A stretch of 64,000 bases of DNA, taken from Streptomyces sp. P3 (GTDB taxonomy: Bacteria > Actinomycetota > Actinomycetes > Streptomycetales > Streptomycetaceae). Numbering within the stretch: the stretch's first letter is position 1; every line of letters begins with the position of its first letter. The stretch lies in the NCBI RefSeq assembly GCF_003032475.1, contig NZ_CP028369.1, forward strand, positions 7,006,001-7,070,000, read 5' to 3'. A program made the position numbers and the translations under genes. Below the pieces are notes generated by a model, which worked only from the letters and a program-made list of their open reading frames with translations, had not been told where the DNA came from and did no database searches. Below, one piece after another: positions 9,010 through 17,528 of the stretch.

Positions 9010-9343
9010 ATGGCGTATGAGGAAGGACTGGCGGAGCGGATCCGCGCCCGGCTGGGTGCCGATCCGGCGATCAGCGCGAAGCGCATGTTCGGCGGCCTGG
9101 CGTTCCTGCACGAGGGCAACATGGCCGTGGGAGTGATCGGGGACGAGCTGGTGGTGCGGGTCGGGCCCGATGCCACCGACGCTGCTTTGGCCCGGCCCGG
9201 GACACGGGCCTTCCACTGACTTCACCGGCCGCGCCATGCGCGGGTGGGTCGTCGTCGTCGCGCTCGCGGCCTCCGAGGACTCCGACCTCCATGCCTGGAC
9301 CGATCGGGGGTACGCCCTCGCAGCGGGCCTGCCGGCCAGATGA
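9010..9343 (+). pseudogene. TfoX N-terminal domain protein, frameshifted
   Basis: The frame opens MAYEEGLAERIRARLGADPAISAKRMFGGLAFL, matching the intact paralogue at 40819-41148. It stops early at TRAFH near 9219. The rest of the domain follows in a different frame (FTGRAMRGWVVVVALAASED ... GYALAAGLPAR, ending at 9343). About four extra bases near 9215 account for the break. It sits 37 bases after the SRPBCC gene, the same pairing as at 40.8-41.6 kb. Confidence 0.75.
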
Positions 9344-9888
9344 CCTGCGGCTAGGGAGGCGCGGCACCTGTGCGGCAGGTCGATTGCGCCGACGACGGTG
9401 ATGCCCTGACCCATCGTGGGCACCGGCCGCGCCGGATCACGGGCGCTGGTCGCGCGGCCAAGGCGTCGCGGGCGTGGACCGAGGCGAGGACGGTGCCCAC
9501 CTCCCGCACGAGGAGGCGGGCACGGTCGCCGTCGGCGGCCACGCGCAGGATCTCGTCGATGTCTTCTGTGCCGTGTGCCCGGGCGATCTCCGCACCGCGG
9601 CCAGCCCGCACCGAGGAGTTCGCGGATCTTCCCCTATGGGTAAAATTGCTGTAAAGCGATGAAATGGCTTGCTCGGGGTGCGCCATGCACAGGGACGCGT
9701 CCGATCGTTCGGCAGGGTTTCCTTTCCCAGAGGTATCCGGCTGCCCCGAATCGGGGTGCCATCCCCAGCGAGATCACCTCCGCACGTGCACTCAAACGGC
9801 GCAGTGTTGACGAACGCCGATTGCCGGATGGTCAGGTGCTCGGAGGCTTCCGGTGCGCGACCTGCGCCGGCAGAGATGCCGCCCGCCG
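9344..9888. other. About 540 bases with no supported gene
   Basis: A minus-strand frame at 9351-9686 (111 codons) contains the plausible stretch GTEDIDEILRVAADGDRARLLVREVGTVLASV, but its ends are low-complexity and no family is recognised. The segment near 9625-9665 is unusually AT-rich for this DNA and may hold a promoter. The rest shows nothing I can name. Confidence 0.35.
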
Positions 9889-10658
9889 TCAGCGAGGCGG
9901 GTGATGCGGGAGGGCGTCGGGGTTGGCGCCCTCGGCCTCGGCTGCGTCTGCGAGGGCCGCGGCAGCGGCCTCTTCCGCCTGAGCCTTGTCGCTGGCGGCC
10001 TGGACGACCATGTCGTCAGGCGGTTTCTCGCGGGTGGCCGGCGACTGGGGCAGCACCTCGGTGAAGGCGCGGGACACCTTCTGGTCCCGGCGGCGAGCAG
10101 TGCGAAGCCGAGTGCGAAACCGAGCATGGTCCATACGCCGCGGGGCCAGAAGATGTGGCTGTCAGTGAAGGACCAGCCGGCCACCAGGAGAACCACCGTG
10201 CCGGGAATGACGCGCACGCCGTGTTTCGGGAAGAGCGCGACCGCCGTGGCCACGACAGCGACGATGAGGGCGTAGGCCCCGACCTGCCCGAGCGCCTCAC
10301 CCGTGTCGTAGAGCGGGTACTTGATCCGCCCCAGGTTCGCTGTCCCGGCAGCGTGCTCGACTGCGGTTCCCGCCGCGATACCGGCCACCGCGTCGAGACC
10401 GGTGTAGAAGGCCGCGTAGGTGAACGCACTCGCCCAGGCCACCACCGTGGCGAAGCCCGCGAGATCTGGTCGGGGGCGGTGCCACAGAGGGACGAGGAGG
10501 CCGAGCGTGAGCAGTGGAAAGACCGGCAGCAGTGCGATGTGCAACTGTGTCCAGTCCGTGGCCGTCGCCCTGGACAGGCCATGCGGGTGCGCGCCGCCCG
10601 CCGCAGCCAGAACAAGGGGCGCGACAGTGGCGAGGGTGATGTTTCGGATGGTCAACAC
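9889..10658 (-). CDS. Polytopic membrane protein, probable frameshift near the 3' end
   Basis: From the ATG at 10658 the product has an N-terminal hydrophobic segment and about five further helices (for example LHIALLPVFPLLTLGLLVPLW and VGAYALIVAVVATAVALF). A conserved-looking GLDAVAGIAAGTAVEHAAG loop follows the third helix. After FALLAAGTR near 10082 the frame becomes Arg/Pro-rich shadow. Another frame gives a sensible acidic tail (EKPPDDMVVQAASDKAQAEEAAAAALADAAEAE) ending at 9889, so a one-base shift there is likely. No function is assigned. Confidence 0.55.
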
Positions 10659-10777
10659 GCTGCGATCGTAGGCGCGTTACGTCACGTGAGACGGCTGCGT
10701 CAGGGCTTCGTAAGATCTGGCGTGGTTCCGTGGAACGCTGGAAGCCGTCCGCCCGGGTGATTCCCTCCGACGCGACA

Positions 10778-10807
10778 CCGGCCTCGCCGATCTTGCGGCG
10801 AGGCCGG
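10778..10807 (-). terminator. Perfect 11-bp hairpin after the DUF1996 gene
   Basis: CCGGCCTCGCC at 10778-10788 pairs exactly with 10797-10807 around an 8-base loop. It lies 35 bases past the stop of the gene at 10842-12290, as expected for its terminator. Confidence 0.7.
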
Positions 10808-10841
10808 AGCAGAGGAACCGGTGGCGGCCCGGTCGGTCGGT

Positions 10842-12290
10842 TCAGCCGCAGCGGCGCCCTGAGTTGATGCAGGAGACCGCCTGGTTCATGAGCTGGTCGG
10901 TCATCACGTTGATGAAGTCGTTGTGGTCGGTGATGGCGTTGTGCTGCTGTCCTTGGAAGCCGTCGACGGCGAAGTTCGGTGCCGCGGGGGTTTTGTAGGT
11001 GAGCCGCATGGTCAGCTGTGGGATGGCCTTGAAGCCGCTTGCGCAGTTGCCGCCTGCGTCGGCGAAGGCGACGTGGCTGCGGTGGTCGGCGCTGTCGATG
11101 TTCCTGCCGTCCCAGCAGCTCTGGAAGGCGAAGCTGCGCACCACCTTGCTGCCGCTGGGGCAGATCGGGTACTTGTCGGTGAGCTGGACCTTGTTCTCGA
11201 AGCCGGTGCAGCTCCAGTGGGCGTTGGCGTTCTTGGTGCCGTTGGTGAACGCCTTGGCGTCGCCGGTGATGATCCGCAGGAAGCGGGGCATCGCCACGAC
11301 CTTGCCGGTGGGGCTGCCCTGGTAGGTGATCGTGACGGTCGCGGGCACCAGGATGGCTCCCTTGTTGCCTTCGGCGCCGCCGCCGAGGGCGCCTGCGTCG
11401 GGCCCCTGGCGGGTGGTGTCCCGCAGGACGGGCCAGTAGTACGCGGACTGGTCGCCGTTGGTGCAGGAGGTGCCCTGCGCGCTCAGGGACTCGTTGGTCG
11501 AGTTAAAGTCCACCTTCCGGTTGCCCACGTAGTCGTGGACGTGGTGGGCACCGTTGCTGACACCGGGCGCCACGATGTCGTTGTCCGAGTTGTGCTGTCC
11601 CTGCTTGTTGACTCCGCATCGGGAGGTGAAGGCTCCGGTCGAGGCGCCGGCCTGCCTACGGACCTTGGGCACGTTCGGGGCCACCTTCGTGATGTCCACG
11701 AAGTCGGCCACGGTGGGCCCGTCGTTGCTCTGTCCTGCGGCACCGGAGCCGCTTCCTTGCTGTCCGGTGTTGCCTCCGTCGCCCTGGGCGCCGCCGGGGC
11801 TCTGGCTGGCGGCCCCGGCCCCGGCCCCGGATGCCTGGGGCCCGGGTGCATCGAGGCCAAGGTTGCAGACGGCGAGAGCGTCCAGCCCTGTGGGCCTGGC
11901 GGCCGACCGCCCGATGGCGATGGCGATCCGGTCGATGGTCGCCTTCCTCTTGTCTGTCAGAGGGCCGAGGATCGCGTTCTGCACAAAGTTCGGGCCTCCT
12001 TGCCCACGGGTGTCGACCAGCCGCTGGTTGGCCTCCGCGGTCTGGCGGTCCAGCAGTTGCAGGTTTCGGTCCACTTCGGCCTGTGCCTGCTGGGGGACGG
12101 CCGGCAGCTTGCCCTTCACGTCCGGACAGCTGATCGTCTGGGCTGACCGCGTCGTAGGAGCGGTGGCGGTGACGTCGGACGCGTTGGCGGCGTAGTTCAC
12201 GGCTACGAGACCACCGCCCCCTGCCAGGAGCGCCGTGACCGCCATGATGGCGTTGCGGCGGCTTCGGCCGCGCCTGTGATCTGCTCGCAT
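10842..12290 (-). CDS. Secreted DUF1996 domain protein
   Basis: The product is 482 residues from the ATG at 12290, which follows a GGGAG ribosome site. It has a basic start, a hydrophobic signal segment (AIMAVTALLAGGGGLVAVNYAANA) and a Ser/Gly/Gln-rich linker at about residues 145-185. The large C-terminal domain has the DUF1996 landmarks HVHDYVGN, YYWPVL, HWSC and CWDG, and several paired cysteines suit an extracytoplasmic protein. DUF1996 proteins occur widely in fungi and actinobacteria, often with carbohydrate-binding modules, but have no settled activity. It is monocistronic, with a strong terminator. Confidence 0.85.
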   Translation of the reverse strand: MRADHRRGRSRRNAIMAVTALLAGGGGLVAVNYAANASDVTATAPTTRSAQTISCPDVKGKLPAVPQQAQAEVDRNLQLLDRQTAEANQRLVDTRGQGGPNFVQNAILGPLTDKRKATIDRIAIAIGRSAARPTGLDALAVCNLGLDAPGPQASGAGAGAASQSPGGAQGDGGNTGQQGSGSGAAGQSNDGPTVADFVDITKVAPNVPKVRRQAGASTGAFTSRCGVNKQGQHNSDNDIVAPGVSNGAHHVHDYVGNRKVDFNSTNESLSAQGTSCTNGDQSAYYWPVLRDTTRQGPDAGALGGGAEGNKGAILVPATVTITYQGSPTGKVVAMPRFLRIITGDAKAFTNGTKNANAHWSCTGFENKVQLTDKYPICPSGSKVVRSFAFQSCWDGRNIDSADHRSHVAFADAGGNCASGFKAIPQLTMRLTYKTPAAPNFAVDGFQGQQHNAITDHNDFINVMTDQLMNQAVSCINSGRRCG

Positions 12291-12441
12291 GAGAACTCCC
12301 GATTTCACAACGTGGTTCCTGGTCCAGCGGCGATACGCATCACGCGCCGCCCGGACGCCCCCAGCCTCACCTGAGTGGTCGGCGCTTGGCAGCTGTTCAC
12401 GTGGCGCGTCATGGACACGTAAGAACTGAGCCGCGCCCGAA

Positions 12442-12780
12442 CTGACCCCCGCCCAGCACGAGGAACTGCGTCGCCTCGGCAATCTCCGCTCGACGCTGGA
12501 AGAAGCCGGGATCCCATGTGATCCGGGCCGTGTGCGCTACGACGACTTCACCCAGTGCCTCGCGTACCAGGACGCTCTGGAGCTGCTGGAGTCGCCGACC
12601 GCAGTACTGGGGTTTCCGCCGGCAGCAACCATCAGGCGGGTGGGCATCAGTCGCGCGGCCGCGTCGCTCGGGTTGCGCCTTCCCGACGACGTCGGCGTGG
12701 TCGGCGTCGACGATCTGCCCTTCGCGGAGTGGCTGACTCCCTGCCTGACCACCGTGCGCACGCCGCTCGCCGACGTGACG
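12442..12780 (+). pseudogene. Fragment of a LacI-family regulator (ligand-binding domain)
   Basis: One frame reads LRRLGNLRSTLEEAGIPCDPGRVRYDDFT ... LGLRLPDDVGVVGVDDLPFAEWLTPCLTTVRTPLADV. This matches the late part of the LacI/PBP1 domain, including the near-universal VxVVGxDDxPxAEWxxPxLTTVRxP motif. The DNA-binding N-terminus is absent, the middle (TAVLGFPPAATIRRVGI) is scrambled, and homology fades after 12780. It cannot act as a repressor. Confidence 0.7.
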
Positions 12781-12807
12781 CCGACGGGTGATCCGGGTCT
12801 TCCGTCT

Positions 12808-12839
12808 CCTGTGCCAGTCGAGGACCGAACTGGCACAGG
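12808..12839. repeat. 11-bp perfect inverted repeat
   Basis: CCTGTGCCAGT at 12808-12818 pairs exactly with 12829-12839 around a 10-base loop. It lies immediately after the LacI fragment, not after an intact gene. It may be an old terminator or the end of a lost mobile element. Confidence 0.45.
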
Positions 12840-12981
12840 ACTTCGCGGAATTGTCCTGTCCGGGCTCACCAATCCAGTCCCAGCTGGTACCCCGCCCGAC
12901 TGGGCGCGGCCGGCCCGCATGCCTTGTCGGCTGCGGGAGTGGTGATCGCCGTCGAGCATTCCTGCGGGGTCAGAACGGGTT

Positions 12982-13013
12982 CGGCGCCCCGGAGAGGAGT
13001 CTCCAGGGCGCCG
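12982..13013 (-). terminator. Hairpin terminator after the beta-propeller gene
   Basis: CGGCGCCC at 12982-12989 pairs with GGGCGCCG at 13006-13013, and the inner GGAGA/TCTCC extends the stem with one mismatch. It lies 19 bases past the stop at 13032. Confidence 0.65.
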
Positions 13014-13031
13014 GGCCGCGGTGGCAGCTTC

Positions 13032-14258
13032 TTACACCGCGGCTATGCCCTCCATGCCGGACTCGGCGAAGGGGGGCAGTCCGGTGGCTGTGGTGACCTT
13101 GGTGAGGGAGCCGTTCCTGCCGATGCGGAAGCCGTCGACGGTGCCGGAGGTGCCGTTCTGTACGTACAGGAACTTCTCGTCCTGCGTCACCGCCAGGTCG
13201 ATGACCCCCTGGGACATCGCCGATGGCGGGGTGGCGATGCCGACCTCGTTGGTGAGCGCGAGCCTGCCGTGCCGGTCGGTGCGGTAGCCGGTGACGGTCG
13301 AGTTGCCGGTGTTGCCGCCGTAGAAGAAGTCGCCGACGCGCTCCAGCCAGCACAGTGTGTTCTGACCGTTGGCCAAGGGCTTCTGGAGGACCTTGAGGCG
13401 GCCGTCGGCGAGCACCTTGTACGTACTGACCGTCGACTTCTCGGCCTCGGCGACCAGCATCCGGCCCGTCTTGTCGAAGGTGATCGCGAACGGCACGCCG
13501 CCGGCCGAGTGGTTGACCTTCGCCCGGTGTGCGGGACGTCCGTCGCGCCGCATCGGGAACACCTCGATGGTGTTGGCCGACTTCGTGGTGACGACCAGCT
13601 CACGGCCACCCGGGGTGAACGCGACCTGGCCGGGCGAGCTGCTGAACAACGGCACCTTGTCGTTCTTCAGCCCCAGGGAGCGATATGAACCGCCCAGCGG
13701 CTTGAGTCCGTTGGCCGTGATCCTGAAGCCCTGGACGCTGCCCGCGCCTCCCGCGTTCATGACGTAGGCGAGGTTGCCGGACACCGCGATGGACGAGGGG
13801 AAGTCCCCGCCCGAGCGCACCACCCGTCAGTCCGTCAGTTTCTGTCCCTCGACCCGGAACGAGGTCACCGTGCCGCTGCCCGCGTTGACTGCCAGCAGCA
13901 GATGCGAGCCGCGGTCGTAGACGAGTGAGCCCTGGGAGGCGAGGGAGTCGGTGGGTGCGTCGACCTGGTCCCCGCCCTCGCCGCCGGTCGCGTAGGCGCC
14001 TGCGGCGGTGAGCTTTCCGTCCTCGCTGCGCTTGAAGACGTGGATGGTGTTTCCGGCGAGCTCGTTGCCCTGTACGAAGACGGCGTGGTCGGCTCCCGCC
14101 TTGGCGCTCTTCGTCGTCGCCCCTTCGTGCGCGCGGGGGACTTCCCCCGCCGAGGCGATGGCCACCGTGGTCGCGACCGCCGCCGAAGCGAGGATGCCGG
14201 CCCCGGCGACGGTCATCCGGACCTGCGACTTCGACCTACGCCTGGTATGCCTGCTCAC
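13032..14258 (-). pseudogene. Secreted beta-propeller (lactonase-like) gene split by one in-frame TGA
   Basis: The start is the GTG at 14258, with an AGGAG site 6 bases upstream, giving VSRHTRRRSKSQVRMTVAG and a signal segment (AGILASAAVATTVAIASA). Blade sequences follow (HAVFVQGNELAGNTIHVFKRS). The frame meets TGA at 13829-13827 (LTD-stop-RVVRSGG) and continues in the same frame through at least four more blades to 13032. Both halves have good composition and join without a frame change, so this is a single nonsense codon in a protein of about 408 codons. Relatives are seven-bladed lactonase-like propellers of unknown substrate. It may be dead, or read through at low level (context UGA-C). 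Confidence 0.75.
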
Positions 14259-14453
14259 GCCTGACTCCTCGTACCTCGCCGCCACCGTCAGTCGGTGACG
14301 TGCGGAGCCAGAGTTGCCTGTGGGGCGGGTGGGATGAAGATGTTTCGGTCCCGCGTCAGCTTCTCGTAAGAAGTTTCTCGTATGAAGTTGCTTCTGGTCT
14401 GCAGGTTCGTCGAGGGCCGTTGGGCGACCGGTGCGGTGTCGGAGGGGTGCCGG

Positions 14454-14705
14454 TCAGCGGGTGACGCGGCGGGCCATGAGGGTGATGGCGGCCCAGCTGA
14501 TGGGGTTTCGGACCGCTGGACGAGCCATTCGTAGTCCCGGGCATGGCGGCGGGCGTTCATCGTCCAGGCCAGGCTCTGTTCGACTGTCCAGTGCGGGGGA
14601 TGGCGACGAAGCCGGTGGTGTCCTTCGGCCGGCTGAGGGTCTTGACCGTCGGGCTGAGGTGGCGCTCTGCCCACGTCACGATCTTGTCCGCATTGGTGAT
14701 GTGCC
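14454..14705 (-). pseudogene. C-terminal remnant of an IS5-type transposase
   Basis: Three adjoining frames read ITNADKIVTWAERHLSPTVKTL...TGFVAIPR, then HWTVEQSLAWTMNARRHARDYEWLVQRSE, then PISWAAITLMARRVTR with a stop at 14454. This matches the end of IS5-family DDE transposases, where W(T/V)VE(Q/R)(S/T)xAW holds the catalytic Glu. Two frameshifts and loss of the first two thirds make it inactive. No terminal repeats remain. Confidence 0.75.
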
Positions 14706-14785
14706 ATGGGCTGCTGCATCCGGCGAGGTCTTACGGACCCGTGACGTGATGGGCGTGGTGGTGCCGTGCGGGATGCTCATGCTTC

Positions 14786-14791
14786 TAGCGT
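14786..14791 (+). promoter_or_regulatory. Probable -10 box TAGCGT of a leaderless transcript
   Basis: TAGCGT is followed by 6 bases and then the ATG at 14798, with no ribosome site. The identical hexamer with the same spacing precedes the gene at 18952. Confidence 0.5.
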
Positions 14792-14797
14792 TCGCGT

Positions 14798-15793
14798 ATG
14801 CGAGTACTGGTCACCGGCGGAGCCGGGTTCATCGGGCGTCATGTCGTCGAAGCGCTGACCGCACGGGGGCACGAGGCGGTCGTGTTCGATCTGCGTGGCG
14901 GCCTGGACGTGCGCGACGCGCAGGCGGTCGCGGCCGCTCTGCCGGGTGTGGACGCCGTGTGCCATCAGGCGGCGATGGTGGGTCTTGGGAAGGGGTTCGG
15001 CGACGCGGTCGAGTACGTGTCGCGCAACGACCTCGGTACGGCGGTGCTGCTTTCCGCGATGGCCGACGCGGGGGTGGGGCGGCTCGTGCTGGCCGGGTCG
15101 ATGGTCGTGTACGGCGAGGGCTCGTACGGGTGTGAGCGGCACGGGGTGGTACGACCAGGCCCTCGGGCCGTGGCGGATCTGGCGGCGGGGCGTTTCGAGC
15201 CCCGGTGCCCGCGGTGCGAGGAGGCGCTGACGCCGGGGCTGGTCGGCGAGGACGCTCCGGTCGATCCCCGGAACGTGTACGCGACGACCAAGTTGGCCCA
15301 GGAGCATCTGGCTTCGGCCTGGGCCCGGTCGACGGGCGGCACGGCGGTTTCGCTGCGGTACCACAACGTGTACGGGCCGGGCATGCCACGCGACACCCCG
15401 TACGCGGGGGTCGCGTCCTTCTTCCGGTCCGCGCTCGCCCGGGGCGAGGCGCCGCGTGTCTTCGAGGACGGCGGTCAGCGGCGGGACTTCGTGCACGTAC
15501 GGGATGTGGCGGCGGCCAATGTGACGGCGCTGGAGGCCGAGTCCCCGGCCGGAGCGCTGGCGGCGTACAACACCGGCAGCGGGGAGCCCCACACGGTCGG
15601 CGAGATGGCGCGGGCGCTGGCGTCCGCGTACGGCGGCCCCGAGCCCGTGGTGACGGGGGAGTACCGCCTGGGGGACGTACGACACATCACGGCGGACTCG
15701 TCGCGGTTGCGGGCCGAGCTGGGCTGGAAGGCCGAGGTCGGCTTCGAGGAGGGCATGCGGGAATTCGCGAGAGCGGGGCTGCGCGAGGAGTAG
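14798..15793 (+). CDS. NAD-dependent epimerase/dehydratase (extended SDR)
   Basis: A 331-residue extended short-chain dehydrogenase. The N-terminal Rossmann motif is TGGAGFIG at residues 6-13. Asp31 (FDLRGG) suits NAD binding, and the catalytic Tyr-x3-Lys is in YATTKLAQEHL near residue 168. Family members epimerise or dehydrate nucleotide sugars in the cytoplasm; the RRDFVHVRDVAAANV segment is typical of UDP-sugar epimerases. A CPRC-type insert (RCPRCEE) at about residue 135 is unusual and could bind a metal. It opens a four-gene sugar-modification cluster. The start has no ribosome site but a perfectly placed -10 box, suggesting a leaderless mRNA. Confidence 0.85.
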   Translation: MRVLVTGGAGFIGRHVVEALTARGHEAVVFDLRGGLDVRDAQAVAAALPGVDAVCHQAAMVGLGKGFGDAVEYVSRNDLGTAVLLSAMADAGVGRLVLAGSMVVYGEGSYGCERHGVVRPGPRAVADLAAGRFEPRCPRCEEALTPGLVGEDAPVDPRNVYATTKLAQEHLASAWARSTGGTAVSLRYHNVYGPGMPRDTPYAGVASFFRSALARGEAPRVFEDGGQRRDFVHVRDVAAANVTALEAESPAGALAAYNTGSGEPHTVGEMARALASAYGGPEPVVTGEYRLGDVRHITADSSRLRAELGWKAEVGFEEGMREFARAGLREE

Positions 15794-16087
15794 TGCTCGA
15801 CCGGACCCATCGCGGCGGAGATGCCGGCTGTCCTCGCGACGGCCCGGTGTCAACACGGTGTGGGCCGGCCAGGTCGTCGCCCGGCCCCACGGCCGCCGGC
15901 TCCGCGAGCATCGCGGCGACCGCGACAGCGACGACGAACGAGGGAGTCGAGCAGAGTTTGCGCGGTCAGGTCTCTGTGTCCGGTGTCCTCGCGTCCGGCA
16001 GAGCCGGTTGAGCATCCGAGGTACGTGTCTCTCACGCACCCGGCCGGACCCCTGCCGGCTGCACTTCGGTGCGCTGCTCCGTCTCTC

Positions 16088-16108
16088 GACGTCCGCGTTT
16101 CGTAAGGA
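16088..16108 (+). promoter_or_regulatory. Conserved upstream element, copy 2
   Basis: GACGTCCGCGTTTCGTAAGG lies 23 bases above the likely -10 box TATCTT (16132-16137), itself 6 bases before the GTG at 16144. It shares its 16-base core exactly with copies at 6309 and 20454. A further inverted pair (CGTAAGG ... CCTTACG at 16101-16123) overlaps its 3' end. Confidence 0.55.
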
Positions 16109-16143
16109 TCAGAAGTCCCTTACGTACCTTTTATCTTCGTAGG

Positions 16144-16914
16144 GTGAAAGCCGTGACGACTTCTTCTGCAACGCAATCGGAAACGGGGACGGCCGCGGCG
16201 ACTGTCGACGTGGTGCTTCCCTGTCTGAACGAGGCCGAGGCCCTGCCCTGGGTGCTCGCCCGCATACCGCCCACATGGCGCGCGATCGTGGTGGACAACG
16301 GATCCACGGACGGCTCCCCGGAACTGGCCCGCGACCTCGGCGCGACCGTCGTGCGTGAGACGCGCCGCGGCTTCGGCGCCGCCTGTCACGCCGGGCTGAC
16401 CGCGGCCACCGCGGACATCGTGTGCTTCTGCGACTGCGACGCCTCCCTCGACCCGTCCCTGCTCGTGCCCTTCGTACGCGAGGTGCGCGACGGTGAGGCC
16501 GACCTGGTGCTCGGGCGGCGCCGTCCGCAGGGCCGGGGTGCCTGGCCCGCGCACGCTCGGTTGGGCAACCTCGTGCTGGCACGGATGCTGCGTCGCCGCA
16601 CGGGGCTGCGCCTGCACGACCTCGGCCCACTCCGTGCCGGCCGTCGTGAACAGTTGCTCGCCCTGGCGCTCACGGACCGCCGCAGCGGCTACCCGCTGCA
16701 GATGGTCGTGCACGCGGCCGACGCCGGCTGGCGTGTCGTCGAGCGCGACGTGCCCTACCTGCCGCGCACCGGGGCCTCCAAGGTCACCGGTACCTGGCGC
16801 GGAACCTGGCAGGCGGTGCGGGACATGGGCCGCGTCCTGGCCGAACCACCGGTGCCCCGGGGCGGGGCAGGTGCCGACTCATTCGCCGTACTCCCAGGAG
16901 GAACTGCTCAGTGA
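16144..16914 (+). CDS. Family 2 glycosyltransferase
   Basis: A GT-A fold transferase of about 256 residues. It shows DVVLPCLNEAEALPWVL, VVDNGSTDGS (nucleotide-sugar binding) and the metal-binding aspartates in CFCDCDASLD near residue 99; it has no membrane helix. GTG at 16144 is taken because TATCTT ends exactly 6 bases upstream, as in the leaderless neighbours; GTG at 16153 behind AGGGTGAA is an alternative. Its stop overlaps the next gene by 4 bases (GTGA). It probably transfers a sugar from a nucleotide or dolichol-type donor; the acceptor is unknown. Confidence 0.85.
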   Translation: MKAVTTSSATQSETGTAAATVDVVLPCLNEAEALPWVLARIPPTWRAIVVDNGSTDGSPELARDLGATVVRETRRGFGAACHAGLTAATADIVCFCDCDASLDPSLLVPFVREVRDGEADLVLGRRRPQGRGAWPAHARLGNLVLARMLRRRTGLRLHDLGPLRAGRREQLLALALTDRRSGYPLQMVVHAADAGWRVVERDVPYLPRTGASKVTGTWRGTWQAVRDMGRVLAEPPVPRGGAGADSFAVLPGGTAQ

Positions 16915-17528
16915 CCACTCTCCTCGTCATCGCCAAGGAACCGCGGGCAGGACGGGTCAAGACCCGGCTCACCCCGCCGTTCACGCCTCGAGAAGCGGCG
17001 ACGCTCGCCGAGGCGGCGCTCGTGGACACCCTGCGTACGGTGGCGGCCACACCCGCTCGGCGCCGCGTGCTGGTACTCGACGGCGCTCCGGGCCCCTGGC
17101 TGCCTCCCGGCTTCGACGTCGTCCCGCAGTGCGCGGGAGGTCTGGACGAGCGGCTGGCCGCCGCCTTCGCCGGCTGCGACGGACCCGCGCTGCTCATCGG
17201 CATGGACACCCCGCAGGTGACGCCCGCACTGCTCACCGTCGCCTTCGCCGGCTGCGACGCGTATTTCGGGCCGGCCGAGGACGGCGGCTTCTGGGCGCTG
17301 GGCCTTGCCCGCCCGGATCCCGAGCTGCTGCGGGGTGTGCCGATGTCGACGCCCACGACGGGTGCCGTGCAGCGTGAACGGCTCACCGTCGCGGGCCTGC
17401 GCGTACGCGAGCTGCCCCGCCTGCGAGACGTGGACACCGCCGACGACGCGGAGGCGGTCGCCGCGGCTGTGCCGGGGAGCCGTTTCGCCGTCGAACTGGA
17501 GCGTCTCGGGGCGGCTGTCGGCCGATGA
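16911..17528 (+). CDS. DUF2064/TIGR04282-type glycosyltransferase
   Basis: A 205-residue single-domain protein opening TTLLVIAKEPRAGRVKTRL, the nucleotidyltransferase-like P-loop signature of the TIGR04282 family. It also has LLIGMDTPQVTP and the FGPAEDGGFWALGL active-site region. The family is named from arsenosugar biosynthesis clusters but is broader, and no arsenic gene is present here. GTGA overlap with the gene before and ATGA overlap with the gene after show tight coupling. It probably works with the adjacent family 2 transferase and methyltransferase on one glycosylated product. Confidence 0.85.
   Translation: MTTLLVIAKEPRAGRVKTRLTPPFTPREAATLAEAALVDTLRTVAATPARRRVLVLDGAPGPWLPPGFDVVPQCAGGLDERLAAAFAGCDGPALLIGMDTPQVTPALLTVAFAGCDAYFGPAEDGGFWALGLARPDPELLRGVPMSTPTTGAVQRERLTVAGLRVRELPRLRDVDTADDAEAVAAAVPGSRFAVELERLGAAVGR

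Noticed and set aside
9351-9686. 111-codon minus-strand frame
   Set aside because: It has one plausible helical stretch but no start context and no family, and its ends are low-complexity.
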